A stretch of DNA of 64,000 bases from Dyadobacter luticola. GTDB lineage: Bacteria; Bacteroidota; Bacteroidia; Cytophagales; Spirosomataceae. Where the stretch lies: assembly GCF_005860805.1 (NCBI RefSeq), contig NZ_VCEJ01000004.1, positions 62,001 to 126,000 of the forward strand, read 5' to 3'. The notes below the pieces were generated by a model, which was not told where the DNA came from, did no database searches, and saw only the letters and a list, made by a program, of their open reading frames with translations. This document shows positions 18,775 through 27,379 of the stretch, piece after piece. The position numbers and the translations under genes were made by a program. Positions within the stretch are counted from its first letter, which is position 1; every line of letters begins with the position of its first letter.

Positions 18775-19665
18775 ATGCCCTTGGATCAGGATTTTGAAAA
18801 AGAGGAAGAAGACGCAGAAGGTAAAGAGATGTCATTTCTCGGGCACCTTGAAGAGTTAAGGTGGCACGTTATCCGCGCCGGCGCTTCCATTCTGATATTC
18901 GCCATCATCGCATTTGTTTACATTGAAGAAATTTACCACTACGTCATCATTGCCCCCTCGCAACCCGATTTTTGGACTTACAAAATGTTATGTAAGCTCG
19001 CAGATGTGGTTGGCTATCAGGAGCTGTGTATCAAGGCTTTAAATTTCAAATTACAAGCCATAGGCGTCGGTGATCAGTTCACGATGAGTATGACCTCGGC
19101 AGTGATCGCCGGTTTGGTTTTTGCTTTTCCTTATGCGTTCTGGGAAGTTTGGCGGTTTATCAAACCAGGTCTCAGACCTTCTGAAAGGGCATCGGCCCGG
19201 GGAGCCGTTTTTTATGTGACATTCCTGTTTTTCTCAGGCGTGTTTTTTGGGTATTATGTTGTTACGCCCCTGGCTATCAACTTCCTGGCTAACTTTACGC
19301 TGGACCCGTCGATCATCAATGAATTCAGCTTATCATCTTACATTTCACTCGTAGCGACATTAACACTTGCCTGCGGCGTAGCATTCCAGCTCCCGATCGT
19401 TGTTTTCGTTCTAGCCAAAGTAGGGGTACTTACCCCGTCATTTATGCGTGAATACCGGAAACACGCCATGATTGTTATCCTGATCATCGCAGCGGTAATT
19501 ACCCCATCACCAGATATTTACAGCCAGGTAATCGTAGCCATACCGTTATTCCTCCTTTACGAAATCAGTATTTTCGTGGCTGGAAAAGTGGAGAGAGAAA
19601 AGCTAAGAGAGGAGCAGGCACTGGCGAAATCGGGAATTTCTAGTTCGGAGACGACTGAGGATTAA
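18775..19665 (+). CDS. tatC: twin-arginine translocase subunit TatC
   Basis: 296-residue inner-membrane protein with about six transmembrane segments, the signal-peptide receptor of the Tat pathway. Conserved N-terminal cytoplasmic motif FLGHLEELRWHVIR, and the loop FAFPYAFWEVWRFIKPGLRPSERASA (quoted here in part from residues 118-143). A charged cytoplasmic tail follows the last helix. tatA is not adjacent. It is followed within 25 bp by the AT-rich BrnT-type pair, which may be co-transcribed. Confidence 0.95.
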   Translation: MPLDQDFEKEEEDAEGKEMSFLGHLEELRWHVIRAGASILIFAIIAFVYIEEIYHYVIIAPSQPDFWTYKMLCKLADVVGYQELCIKALNFKLQAIGVGDQFTMSMTSAVIAGLVFAFPYAFWEVWRFIKPGLRPSERASARGAVFYVTFLFFSGVFFGYYVVTPLAINFLANFTLDPSIINEFSLSSYISLVATLTLACGVAFQLPIVVFVLAKVGVLTPSFMREYRKHAMIVILIIAAVITPSPDIYSQVIVAIPLFLLYEISIFVAGKVEREKLREEQALAKSGISSSETTED

Positions 19666-19687
19666 AGGAAAAGGATAGTTGATTTGA

Positions 19688-19975
19688 ATGGCGTTACTTT
19701 TTGAATGGGATGATGGAAACATCATCAAGTCGGTTGAAAAACATGGTATTACTAACAGGGAATCTGAAAGTATTTTTCATGATGTTGGCCGCGTAATTCG
19801 ATTAAGTAAAAGAGGCTCAGGAACTGAAGTAAGATATCTTTGTTATGGGTTGAGCGAGTCAGGAAGAATTTTGACGGCTTATTTTATAGTAAGAAATGGG
19901 AAAATCCGTATTATCGGGACCAGGGTCGCGAGAAAAGAAGAGCGAGAATATTACAAGCAAAGACAAATCCAGTGA
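19688..19975 (+). CDS. brnT: BrnT-family toxin-like protein (type II toxin-antitoxin)
   Basis: 95-residue protein of the BrnT fold (RelE-like ribonuclease family). Seen: the N-terminal FEWDDGNIIKSVEKHGIT pattern, which matches the family's F-W-D-x-K-x-x-x-N-x-x-K-H-G theme; a central RYLCYGLSESGRILTAYF hairpin; and the terminal IIGTRVARKEEREYY helix, typical of BrnT (R-x-A-x-x-x-E-R). BrnT toxins cleave RNA and arrest translation. Local base composition is AT-rich (23 G/C in the 60 bases 19741-19800), unlike tatC, suggesting transfer. The partner overlaps its 3' end. Confidence 0.78.
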   Translation: MALLFEWDDGNIIKSVEKHGITNRESESIFHDVGRVIRLSKRGSGTEVRYLCYGLSESGRILTAYFIVRNGKIRIIGTRVARKEEREYYKQRQIQ

Positions 19976-20084
19976 CATTTTTTATGTTAAAGGATTGCCT
20001 GACGAGGATACCACAAAATGGATAGCGAAAGATATTCCTATCGATTTGGATAGACTTGTTCATGAATCTAAAATTGTTAGATAA
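19896..20084 (+). CDS. putative antitoxin partner of the BrnT-like protein
   Basis: 62-residue protein whose start overlaps the last 80 bp of the toxin gene in another frame, typical of translationally coupled toxin-antitoxin genes. The visible segment DIFYVKGLPDEDTTKWIAKDIPIDLDRLVHESKIVR (residues 27-62) is charged and looks helical. It does not show a clear ribbon-helix-helix like BrnA. The N-terminal 25 residues come from the overlap and may be uncertain. It ends 4 bp before the convergent PLP-enzyme gene. Role as antitoxin is inferred from position only. Confidence 0.5.
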   Translation: MGKSVLSGPGSREKKSENITSKDKSSDIFYVKGLPDEDTTKWIAKDIPIDLDRLVHESKIVR

Positions 20085-20088
20085 ACTA

Positions 20089-21180
20089 TTAGAAAAATCT
20101 GTTATAGACCTCGGCTAACCGGCTGAGGTCTTCTTTTTTGTGTAATGTGCTGATGGCGATGCGGGTGATCGGCGGGTCGGTTGGGGAAGGGTAGGAGAAG
20201 CAGGATGCCATGATGCCGTTTGCAAGCAGGAATTGGTATAGATCCGGATTTGTACTGCAAAAAACAGGGTAATCGGGTGTTGATAAGAATTCAATGTTAC
20301 CAGCTAACATTCCTGAGAAATAGCGGATCTGTCCGAGCAGTTTCTGGTTTTCGGTTTGATAAATGTTGTTTTCCAGTATTTGTTGAAATGCGGCGATATA
20401 GGCAGGTGTAGGAGGTGAAGCTCCGGCGAACCAGGGTGATTGGCGGAGCATGTCAATGATTTTCTTACTTCCCCAAATTGCGCCTGCAGGTATCCCTATC
20501 CCTTTGTTTAGGGATGAAACAAAAATGGTATTCTCAATTAACCTAGCAGGAATCTGTGCACGTACCCCGATGCCATTTTTTCCAAGTACGCCAACGCTGT
20601 GCGATTCGTCAATGATCAGCCAAACATTTTTCAGTATTTGAATTTGACCAAAAATAGAAAAATCGAATGCTTCAACGAGCGGTGAACCGATGGCATCCGA
20701 GCAAATTATGTGAATGTCGGACGAGTTATCTGCATTGATTTTTGAAGTAGTATCTAATGCCCAATCTTTCCAAGAATCTACATTCGATTTGAAATGATTT
20801 CCCCAGAGAGCGGGGTGAACTTTCGGCGCGTAGTGATAATGTACAACATATTCGCCCGCGTCACTTTTGACAATCTCCTCAATTTCTTTCAAAACCAGCT
20901 GTCCCGCCCACATTCCGGAGGAAACAAGTAAGGCAGATTCAGCGCCGATAAAATTGGCGAATGTTGTCTCTGCCGATTCATAAATGCCAAGGCGCAAACT
21001 GCCGTTTCTCGAACTGCCAAAATGCATTCCGTAAGCTTTCGTAGCTTTTATCAAATAATTACGAAAGGCTTCGTTGTGCGCCATGCCAAGGTAATCCGTG
21101 CCGCTAAACCACAGATATTCTGCGCCTTGCTGCGTTTTGACAATCCGACCAGGAAGATGATTTGCTGTGAAGAAGCTCAC
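20089..21180 (-). CDS. PLP-dependent aminotransferase class I/II (oxoamine-synthase-like)
   Basis: 363-residue fold-type I PLP enzyme related to 8-amino-7-oxononanoate synthase (BioF) and other alpha-oxoamine synthases. Visible: LWFSGTDYLGMA near the N-terminus, GSSRNGSLRLG glycine-rich segment, DESHSVGVLG (PLP-binding Asp and His) and SSLNKGIGIPAG with the Schiff-base lysine. The start is GTG at 21180, overlapping the TGA of the upstream epimerase as GTGA, so the two are translationally coupled. No other biotin gene is here. The BioF assignment is therefore doubtful; a product acting on epimerised peptides or amino acids is a guess. Confidence 0.82.
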   Translation of the reverse strand: MSFFTANHLPGRIVKTQQGAEYLWFSGTDYLGMAHNEAFRNYLIKATKAYGMHFGSSRNGSLRLGIYESAETTFANFIGAESALLVSSGMWAGQLVLKEIEEIVKSDAGEYVVHYHYAPKVHPALWGNHFKSNVDSWKDWALDTTSKINADNSSDIHIICSDAIGSPLVEAFDFSIFGQIQILKNVWLIIDESHSVGVLGKNGIGVRAQIPARLIENTIFVSSLNKGIGIPAGAIWGSKKIIDMLRQSPWFAGASPPTPAYIAAFQQILENNIYQTENQKLLGQIRYFSGMLAGNIEFLSTPDYPVFCSTNPDLYQFLLANGIMASCFSYPSPTDPPITRIAISTLHKKEDLSRLAEVYNRFF

Positions 21181-22199
21181 GCGTTATAAACTTTGAGGGA
21201 AGCGCCGCTGCCGTTTTCAGCTGCGTAAAGTATGTTTCCAAAATTGAATGTCACGCCGGTGGCAGGATCATTTTTGATCAGCAAAGAACCGTCCATATCC
21301 ACATAATCAAGAAGCGGCAGCAAATGTGCGATGAGTGAAATTCCGACGCTGCTTTCAGTCATGCAGCCGACCATGGTTTTCATGCCGAGTGAGCGGGCTT
21401 CTGCTAGCATGCGTTTGGCAGCAGTCGGGCCGCCGCATTTGGTGAGTTTCACATTCACGCCGTGAAATAATCCTTGACATTTGGCGACGTCGCTTTCTAT
21501 GATACAACTTTCATCAGCAATTACAGGCAATGCGCTTTTTGCAAAAACTTCCTTCATGCCTTCCAAATCAGTGGCAGGAAGTGGCTGCTCGATGAATTCT
21601 ACGCCTAAATCTTTCAGCTTTGGCGCAAGCTCAATCGTCTGCGCTTCCGTCCAGCCACAGTTAGCATCTACACGAAAAACGGCATCGGTATTCTTCCGCA
21701 ATTCCTGAACAATGAGTAAATCTTCATTCGTACCGAGTTTGATTTTATAGATCGGCCAGGGTAGTTCTCTCATCTTGGCCACCATTTTTTCTACGGTATC
21801 AATGCCGATCGTGAAGTTCGTGAGCGGATTGTGGTCAATTGATAAGTCCCAGGTTTGGTACAGCTTTTGCCCCTTTTTCTTGGCAAAAAAATCGTGAGCG
21901 GCTTCATCGAGCGCACATTGCGCAAAGGAATTTGACAGGAGGGAAGCATGTACTTTATCCCAAAGTTCTTCCGCAGAATCGTAGTGCCCATTTTCCACAA
22001 AATCCTTCACCGTTTCCAGCGAAGAAATCATGTTCTCAATCGTAATGCCGTAATAAGGATTGGAAGTTGCTTCGCCAAATCCGCTGAAATTCCCGTCGGA
22101 AAGTTTTACGATCAGGGTCGGCTGCACGTCGCGGGAGTCGTGCGCGATGGTGAAAGTATGTTTGAGTTGGAGATCGAAAGTGTGGTAAGTGAGTTTCAT
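21177..22199 (-). CDS. dipeptide epimerase (enolase superfamily)
   Basis: 340-residue member of the muconate-lactonising/dipeptide-epimerase group, of which L-Ala-D/L-Glu epimerase (YcjG/YkfB) is the model. Catalytic elements in order: KIKLG (the Lys pair on the second strand), FRVDANCGW (metal Asp), EFIEQPL (metal Glu), IADESC (metal Asp) and NVKLTKCGG (opposite-face Lys). The usual role is recycling of murein peptides. It overlaps the following PLP enzyme and starts 25 bp downstream of nadK. Confidence 0.87.
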   Translation of the reverse strand: MKLTYHTFDLQLKHTFTIAHDSRDVQPTLIVKLSDGNFSGFGEATSNPYYGITIENMISSLETVKDFVENGHYDSAEELWDKVHASLLSNSFAQCALDEAAHDFFAKKKGQKLYQTWDLSIDHNPLTNFTIGIDTVEKMVAKMRELPWPIYKIKLGTNEDLLIVQELRKNTDAVFRVDANCGWTEAQTIELAPKLKDLGVEFIEQPLPATDLEGMKEVFAKSALPVIADESCIIESDVAKCQGLFHGVNVKLTKCGGPTAAKRMLAEARSLGMKTMVGCMTESSVGISLIAHLLPLLDYVDMDGSLLIKNDPATGVTFNFGNILYAAENGSGASLKVYNA

Positions 22200-22224
22200 A
22201 TTGTATAAGAATTAAAATTCGGTG

Positions 22225-23100
22225 TCAGTTACGCATATCCAATCCCCAGGAAAGTTTGCTTCTCAATGTATTAAGAAAACTGTCGTCTTTCATTTTGATC
22301 AGCCGCGCGGTAAAATCAGCCTTTCTGACTGTCAGCTGCGTATTTTCATCCACCACCCGCGAGCGGGCATCTAGCGAAACCAGAAAATTGTTGCTCCGGC
22401 TCTTCACTTCCAGCCTGATCACCGCGGTATCCTCCACCACAAGCGGCCGTACATTGAGGTTATGCGGGCTGATCGGCGTGATAATAAAGTTTTGAGAGTG
22501 TGGTACCAGCACAGGCCCGCCGCAGCTTAGCGAATAGCCGGTCGAGCCGGTCGGCGTGGAAACGATCAGTCCATCGGCCCAATACGAATTCAGGAATTCC
22601 TGATTCAGATAGGTATGCACCGTGATCATGGACGAAGTATCGGTCTTTGTGATCGTAAAATCATTCAGCCCAAAATTCAACCCGTCGAACAAATCAATGT
22701 TGGATTCAATCGAAACCAATGTTCTTTCATCAATGCGAAACTGACTGCTTTCCAGCGCAGCGATCATATCTGCAATTCTTTCTGGCGATACCGTGGCCAG
22801 AAAACCGAGCCGCCCAACATTGATACCGATTGCTGGAATTTGTCTTTTGCCCACATGCGAAATGGTTTCCAGCAATGTTCCGTCGCCGCCCATACTTACT
22901 ACGAGGCGCGCATCGAAAAGCTCTTCCGGCTTTTCATAAACCAAATGCGAATAGTGCGAAATGCCGGTCTGGTCCAGAAAAGTGCGGAAAGGGCGTGATA
23001 ACTGGACCTCGATTTTCCTTGTACGCAGCTCATTGAACATGTTTTCAATGAACGGGCGGGCGGACTCATTAAAATTTCGTCCGTGAATTGCTATTTTCAT
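22225..23100 (-). CDS. nadK: NAD kinase
   Basis: 291-residue NAD(+) kinase producing NADP. GGDGT at residues 71-75, GINVGRLGFL, and the TPTGSTGYSLSCGGP motif. The start at 23100 (MKIAIHGR) is chosen. The ATG at 23160 would fall beside a promoter (TTG at 23158-23160, 18 bp, TATCTTTC) and adds residues absent from the family. It follows the CBS-domain gene by 92 bp and precedes the epimerase by 25 bp. Confidence 0.95.
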   Translation of the reverse strand: MKIAIHGRNFNESARPFIENMFNELRTRKIEVQLSRPFRTFLDQTGISHYSHLVYEKPEELFDARLVVSMGGDGTLLETISHVGKRQIPAIGINVGRLGFLATVSPERIADMIAALESSQFRIDERTLVSIESNIDLFDGLNFGLNDFTITKTDTSSMITVHTYLNQEFLNSYWADGLIVSTPTGSTGYSLSCGGPVLVPHSQNFIITPISPHNLNVRPLVVEDTAVIRLEVKSRSNNFLVSLDARSRVVDENTQLTVRKADFTARLIKMKDDSFLNTLRSKLSWGLDMRN

Positions 23101-23131
23101 GAAGGAAAGGTAAATACAGATGGTTTTACCC

Positions 23132-23160
23132 GAAAGATAGGGACAAATGTGCCCATTCAA
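23132..23160 (-). promoter_or_regulatory. predicted promoter of nadK
   Basis: On the minus strand: TTG (23158-23160), 18 bp, then TATCTTTC (23132-23139, 7 of 8 to TAnnTTTG), 31 bp upstream of the chosen start codon. Confidence 0.4.
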
Positions 23161-23192
23161 AAACAGGGGGAGATTTAGAAAAGCAGTAGTTG

Positions 23193-23864
23193 CTAGGTGG
23201 CGAGATACCGCAAAAGCATATCCAGTCGCTCCTGGTCAACACTTTCGATGGGATCATTAGCGTGCGCCTCTTCGATCTGGTAACCAAATCGTTCGAGCGT
23301 AGCGATGATGGGGGTAATATGCGTCCGGTTCAGCTTCAATGTAAGCCGGGCTTCATTGGACGGATTGTAAACTTCGCCGGAAGAGTAATAGCTGCTCAGA
23401 ATCCGGGTGCCGTTTGATTCGATCAGGCGGCTGATTTCTGATAGTGAATAGCTGCGTTCTGCAATTTTCAGGACAAGCACGGCGCCTTTTTCCTGCACAC
23501 CCAGCTCATTAACAAAATGTTCGACCAGGTCACTCGCCAGGATACTGCCGGCAAAAGTACGGTCATCGTGCAAAACGGGGATTACTTTTAACCCAAACTG
23601 ATTAACCAAACGCAAAAGCTCGTAGGGATGCTGGTCTTCGGAAGCAAAAATATCTTTATGCTGAATAATGAGGCGGACAAGCAGTTCAGTATTGTCGACT
23701 ACATCGAAGAGAATGTCTTCTGAGACAATTCCCTGATAAATGCCTGAATCTGCCACTGCAAGCTGCTTCACGCTATATTCATCCATCCAATCCAGCGCCG
23801 TACCTACCGAATCGGTTGGTTTGAGGACAGGAATCATAGGATTGATGAGAGAGGAAGCGAGCAT
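23193..23864 (-). CDS. CBS-domain protein
   Basis: 223-residue cytosolic protein with two N-terminal CBS motifs (about residues 5-120: INPMIPVLKPTDSVGTALDWM, then YELLRLVNQFGLKVIPVL). CBS pairs sense adenosine nucleotides. The C-terminal half (about 125-223) looks like an ACT-like sensor (VLVLKIAERSYSLSEISRLIE...). This resembles AcuB-like proteins. In Bacteroidota it commonly precedes nadK, as here, which suggests an energy- or NAD-linked regulatory role (inference). Confidence 0.8.
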   Translation of the reverse strand: MLASSLINPMIPVLKPTDSVGTALDWMDEYSVKQLAVADSGIYQGIVSEDILFDVVDNTELLVRLIIQHKDIFASEDQHPYELLRLVNQFGLKVIPVLHDDRTFAGSILASDLVEHFVNELGVQEKGAVLVLKIAERSYSLSEISRLIESNGTRILSSYYSSGEVYNPSNEARLTLKLNRTHITPIIATLERFGYQIEEAHANDPIESVDQERLDMLLRYLAT

Positions 23865-23951
23865 AAATTCAGAACGTCATTTTTCGAAGCTATAAAAAAA
23901 CTATATATGTGTCAACTATCGTACCAAAAAAGAAATTCCCCGGAAAGAAGC

Positions 23952-24725
23952 TCAGGCAACGGGTACGGTAACGTGCTTTTCCAAAAAGCTTTCCAGCACA
24001 ACATTGAACTCGTGCGGGCGCTCCATCATCGGCGCGTGGCAGCATTTATCAATAAAATGCAGTTCGGAATTGGCAATTAAACGATTGAACTCGTATCCAA
24101 CGTGTGGCGGGGTGATGGTATCATTCAATCCCCAGACCAGCAGAGTAGGGACGGTGATTTCGTGCAGGTCCTTTGCAAGGTTATGTCGCTGCGCAGATTT
24201 GGCGATACCGACAATGCTCATACATTTTGGAATGCTGGAAGTTGTTTCAAACACTTCGTCAATCAGGTCTTTGGTAGCAACCTCAGGATCGTAGAAAGTA
24301 TACGCCACGCGCTCCTTGATATAATCGTAGCTACCGCGTTTTGGAAAAGAGCCGCCCATCGAGTTTTCAAAAAGCCCTGAACTTCCTGTCAGGACCAGCT
24401 TATGGACGTTACTCTGATTTTTTAAAGTATATAAAAGACCGATGTGACCACCGAGGGAATTACCGATTACAGTAACATTGGTCAATCCTTTAAAAGCCAC
24501 AAAATCTTCCAGAAATGCCAGTAACGCTTCCAGACCGGCTTCACGCGGCGGGAGTTCGTAGATCGGAAGCAGTGGGATGATCACCCGGTAACGATTCGAA
24601 AAATGATCGATAATTCCGTCCCAGTTACTTAATGCACCGAAAAGGCCATGCAAAAGCAGTAATGTTTCGCCTTTTCCCTCGTCGATGAACTGAAACCTGT
24701 CTTCTGCATGTACTGGATATTTCAT
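23952..24725 (-). CDS. alpha/beta hydrolase
   Basis: 257-residue cytosolic alpha/beta hydrolase of the esterase/lactonase type. Oxyanion segment HGLFG at 26-30, nucleophile elbow GNSLGG with Ser90, acid in WGLNDTITP, and histidine in DKCCHAPMMERP. No signal peptide. Substrate not predictable. It stands alone, followed by 87 bp without a clear terminator before the CBS gene. Confidence 0.88.
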   Translation of the reverse strand: MKYPVHAEDRFQFIDEGKGETLLLLHGLFGALSNWDGIIDHFSNRYRVIIPLLPIYELPPREAGLEALLAFLEDFVAFKGLTNVTVIGNSLGGHIGLLYTLKNQSNVHKLVLTGSSGLFENSMGGSFPKRGSYDYIKERVAYTFYDPEVATKDLIDEVFETTSSIPKCMSIVGIAKSAQRHNLAKDLHEITVPTLLVWGLNDTITPPHVGYEFNRLIANSELHFIDKCCHAPMMERPHEFNVVLESFLEKHVTVPVA

Positions 24726-25173
24726 TCTTCTATTGTGGATTATATGGATAATGAAGCCGTAAAAAAGTAAAAGAGTTCAATCAACCATCTATAACGTATC
24801 AAAGAAAGTAGTGCACGTTTCGGGTAATGCGCAAAACTAGTTATTTTTTTCCGGGAATGTCCCTGCAAAGTAATAAACCGGATTTTATTTTCTTGTAAAT
24901 ATTATATTATTAATAAAAGAACTAATCGAATAACATGGAAAGGTGCAATTCTATTCAACTGATTAAACGGTTTTGAAAAGCATTGTCACCGGTAAATTAT
25001 TATGTGCTCCGACTTACTTTATTAACGTCCGGATATTTGGCTTAAATGCAGTTCTAAGTCGCCGGAAATACCATCAAAATATTGGTAACCGAAATTTAAC
25101 TAGTTTTTGGCTGGCCCTGAATTAGAAAAATATTAGAACCAAAGGCAAGGTCAATATATACTTTAATGTAGTT
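24726..25173. other. 448-bp AT-rich gap without a gene
   Basis: Between two divergent hydrolase genes. No open frame of note, tRNA, riboswitch or clear hairpin was seen. The sequence is strongly AT-rich with A and T runs (for example 24891-24925), consistent with promoter and regulatory DNA or a decayed element. A TTTCTTTG box on the minus strand (24800-24807) lacks a properly spaced TTG. Confidence 0.6.
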
Positions 25174-26082
25174 ATGGTAATTCAAAAACTATTGCTGGCC
25201 AAAATGCTGGTTATTGGGCTCGTGTCCTCCGCAGCCGCGCAAAGTGAAATTCCGCTTTATCCGGACAAAATCCCGAATGCCGTAAACAATGCGGAAGACC
25301 AGGAAACGATCAAGGACAATGTTGCGAGAAATGTTTCAAAACCTACTTTACGGATCTTTTTGCCGCCTGCCAATATCGCTAATGGTACGGCTATAATTGT
25401 TTGTCCGGGCGGTGGCTATGGCGCGCTGGTAATCGATCGGGAGGGATACCAGGTGGCGAAAGAGCTGAACAAAGCCGGAATTGCCGCATTTGTTTTAAAA
25501 TACCGACTACCCAGCGACCGGATCATGCAAGATAAATCAATCGGATCGCTGCAAGACGCCCAGCAGGCTATCAAAACCTTGCGGGAACGTGCGGGCGAGT
25601 GGAAAATTGATCCAGGAAAAATCGGTATCATGGGCTTCTCTGCAGGCGGTCACCTGGCTGCAACTGCGGGCACACATTATGACAGTAGCTTTGTGGCAAA
25701 CCCTAAAAAAACCAGCCTGCGTCCGGATTTCATGATCCTGGTTTATCCGGTGATCACATTTCTCGACAAAGGTCACCGGGGTTCCGCGAAAAACTTGCTT
25801 GGCGAATCGCCAACTGCCGAAAAGCTAAAATATTTTTCAAACGAATTACAGGTCACAACAACAACGCCGCCTGCATTTTTGACCCACGCGGGGGACGACA
25901 CGGTGGTGCCGGTATCGAACAGCATTGAATTCTACGAAGCACTCAACGCCAAAAATATTCCTGCCGACTTGCACATTTATTCCAAAGGTGAGCACGGCTA
26001 TCTCAAAGAACCAGCATTTCAGGAATGGTTTGAGCGGTGTTTGGTTTTTATGCGGACGAATGGGTTGGTGGTGGCTAGGTAG
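25174..26082 (+). CDS. exported alpha/beta hydrolase (esterase, acetyl-xylan-esterase-like)
   Basis: 302-residue secreted hydrolase with a signal peptide ending about residue 23 (SSAAAQ). Oxyanion segment CPGGGYGALV, nucleophile elbow GFSAGGHLA, acid in HAGDDTVVP, histidine in SKGEHGY. This set is typical of BD-FAE/Axe-like carbohydrate esterases in Bacteroidota, which remove acetyl or feruloyl groups from plant glycans. No glycoside hydrolase or SusCD pair is adjacent, so the substrate is open. Its 3' end overlaps the convergent CapD-like gene by 8 bp. Confidence 0.86.
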   Translation: MVIQKLLLAKMLVIGLVSSAAAQSEIPLYPDKIPNAVNNAEDQETIKDNVARNVSKPTLRIFLPPANIANGTAIIVCPGGGYGALVIDREGYQVAKELNKAGIAAFVLKYRLPSDRIMQDKSIGSLQDAQQAIKTLRERAGEWKIDPGKIGIMGFSAGGHLAATAGTHYDSSFVANPKKTSLRPDFMILVYPVITFLDKGHRGSAKNLLGESPTAEKLKYFSNELQVTTTTPPAFLTHAGDDTVVPVSNSIEFYEALNAKNIPADLHIYSKGEHGYLKEPAFQEWFERCLVFMRTNGLVVAR

Positions 26083-27226
26083 TTTGGTTTTTGGGAACGT
26101 CAATGCTGTGAATCTCAGGTTTTAAAATTTCACTTTGATATTCCGGAATAGCTTTTCTCAGCACCGAAACCATCTTTTTATCATCGCCTGAGGCAAGCGC
26201 TTCTTGCAACAGAAACATCATGTGATTCGCGCAAACCTGAGAATTATCGGAAAATGCTGTTGCCCGCATTTTTGAATGTTTACAAAAATTGCAAATGTTA
26301 GCATCACCAATTTCCTCCCGGATTTTTTCACCTGGTCGCAGGCCAATGTATTTGATGTAAATATCCTTCCCAGGTTGAAGTCCAGCCAGCCGGATCATAC
26401 GATCCGCAATGTGGCGGATGTAAACGGGCTTTCCCATATCAAAAAACAGAATTTCATTTCCTTCACTTATGGCCGTCGCTTCCAGCACGAGTTGGCAGGC
26501 TTCCGTGACGGTCATCAAGTATCGCTGGACTTCGGGATGAGTTACTGTAACCGGCCCGCCGCTGCGGATTTGGCGCTCGAATGTGTGCAGGAATGATCCG
26601 TTTGAGCCTAGCACGTTTCCGAAGCGAGTGATGATGAATTTGGTTTTGCCGGGGCTAATGTGGCTGTAATGTTGCAAGAGGATTTCGGCAAAACGCTTCG
26701 TAGCGCCCATGATGCTGGCGGGGTTCACGGCTTTATCTGTAGATACAAAAAGGAACTTTCGGACGTGATTTTCGAGGGATACGCTGGCTAAAATTTCAGT
26801 GCCGAAAATGTTGGTTTTGATGGCTTCGTATGGATGATTTTCCATGACCGGAACGTGTTTGTAAGCTGCTGCATGAAAAACGATCTGAATGTTTTTATCC
26901 GAAAATACCTGCCGCATGCGCTGCTCATCCGTAATGTTCGCGATGTAGGATTGAAGATTTACATTCGGAAATTTCTCACGAATGTTCATGTCCAGATCAT
27001 TTAGCCCGGTTTCGGATTGGTCGAGAAGAATTAATGCTTGTGGCTTATGTCGGCAGATTTGCAATGCTAGCTCAGAGCCGATGGATCCTGCGGCGCCGGT
27101 AATGAGGATAATGCTTCCGCGGATTTCCTGCGCAATGTTGTGCTGGTCGAGCACGATGGGCTGCCGGTCGAGCAGGTCTTCGGGGTTACATTTGAAGTTT
27201 TGGAGGGATTGGTTTACTGACTTCAT
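26075..27226 (-). CDS. CapD-like nucleotide-sugar dehydratase (soluble form)
   Basis: 383-residue NAD(P)-dependent SDR of the polysaccharide-biosynthesis CapD/FlaA1 family. Rossmann motif GAAGSIG at 44-50, HAAAYKHVPVMENHP, then STDKAVNPASIMGATKR (active-site segment). It lacks the four-helix membrane region of WbpM-type 4,6-dehydratases and ends with a Cys-containing tail (CNFCKHS). The usual product is a UDP-4-keto-6-deoxy-sugar for surface glycans. It is a lone gene, not in a polysaccharide cluster. Two GGATATATCG copies lie just upstream of its start. Confidence 0.85.
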   Translation of the reverse strand: MKSVNQSLQNFKCNPEDLLDRQPIVLDQHNIAQEIRGSIILITGAAGSIGSELALQICRHKPQALILLDQSETGLNDLDMNIREKFPNVNLQSYIANITDEQRMRQVFSDKNIQIVFHAAAYKHVPVMENHPYEAIKTNIFGTEILASVSLENHVRKFLFVSTDKAVNPASIMGATKRFAEILLQHYSHISPGKTKFIITRFGNVLGSNGSFLHTFERQIRSGGPVTVTHPEVQRYLMTVTEACQLVLEATAISEGNEILFFDMGKPVYIRHIADRMIRLAGLQPGKDIYIKYIGLRPGEKIREEIGDANICNFCKHSKMRATAFSDNSQVCANHMMFLLQEALASGDDKKMVSVLRKAIPEYQSEILKPEIHSIDVPKNQTT

Positions 27227-27258
27227 GGATATATCGTCAAGGATGATGGATATATCGA
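27227..27258. repeat. direct repeat upstream of the CapD-like gene
   Basis: GGATATATCG occurs at 27227-27236 and again at 27248-27257, 21 bp apart start to start (two helical turns), touching the start codon. It could be an operator or coincidence; no regulator gene is adjacent. Confidence 0.35.
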
Positions 27259-27318
27259 TTACGCGTCAGTTGTAAAGAGGTAACTGAAATTTTGTGTCTT
27301 TTTTTATTTGGTTTAAAA

Positions 27319-27365
27319 TCAAAAAGGGGACTTTCTCTGATATACAGAAAAAATCCCCTTTTTTA
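27319..27365 (-). terminator. terminator at the end of the nuoKLMN unit
   Basis: Stem AAAAAGGGGA / TCCCCTTTTT with a loop of about 23 bases, 15 bp past the nuoN stop. U-runs arise in both directions, so it may act bidirectionally. Confidence 0.75.
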
Positions 27366-27379
27366 ATGTTTTGAAAAAT

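Noticed and set aside
25174-26082. Polysaccharide utilisation locus around the secreted esterase
   Set aside because: No SusC/SusD pair, glycoside hydrolase or regulator is adjacent.
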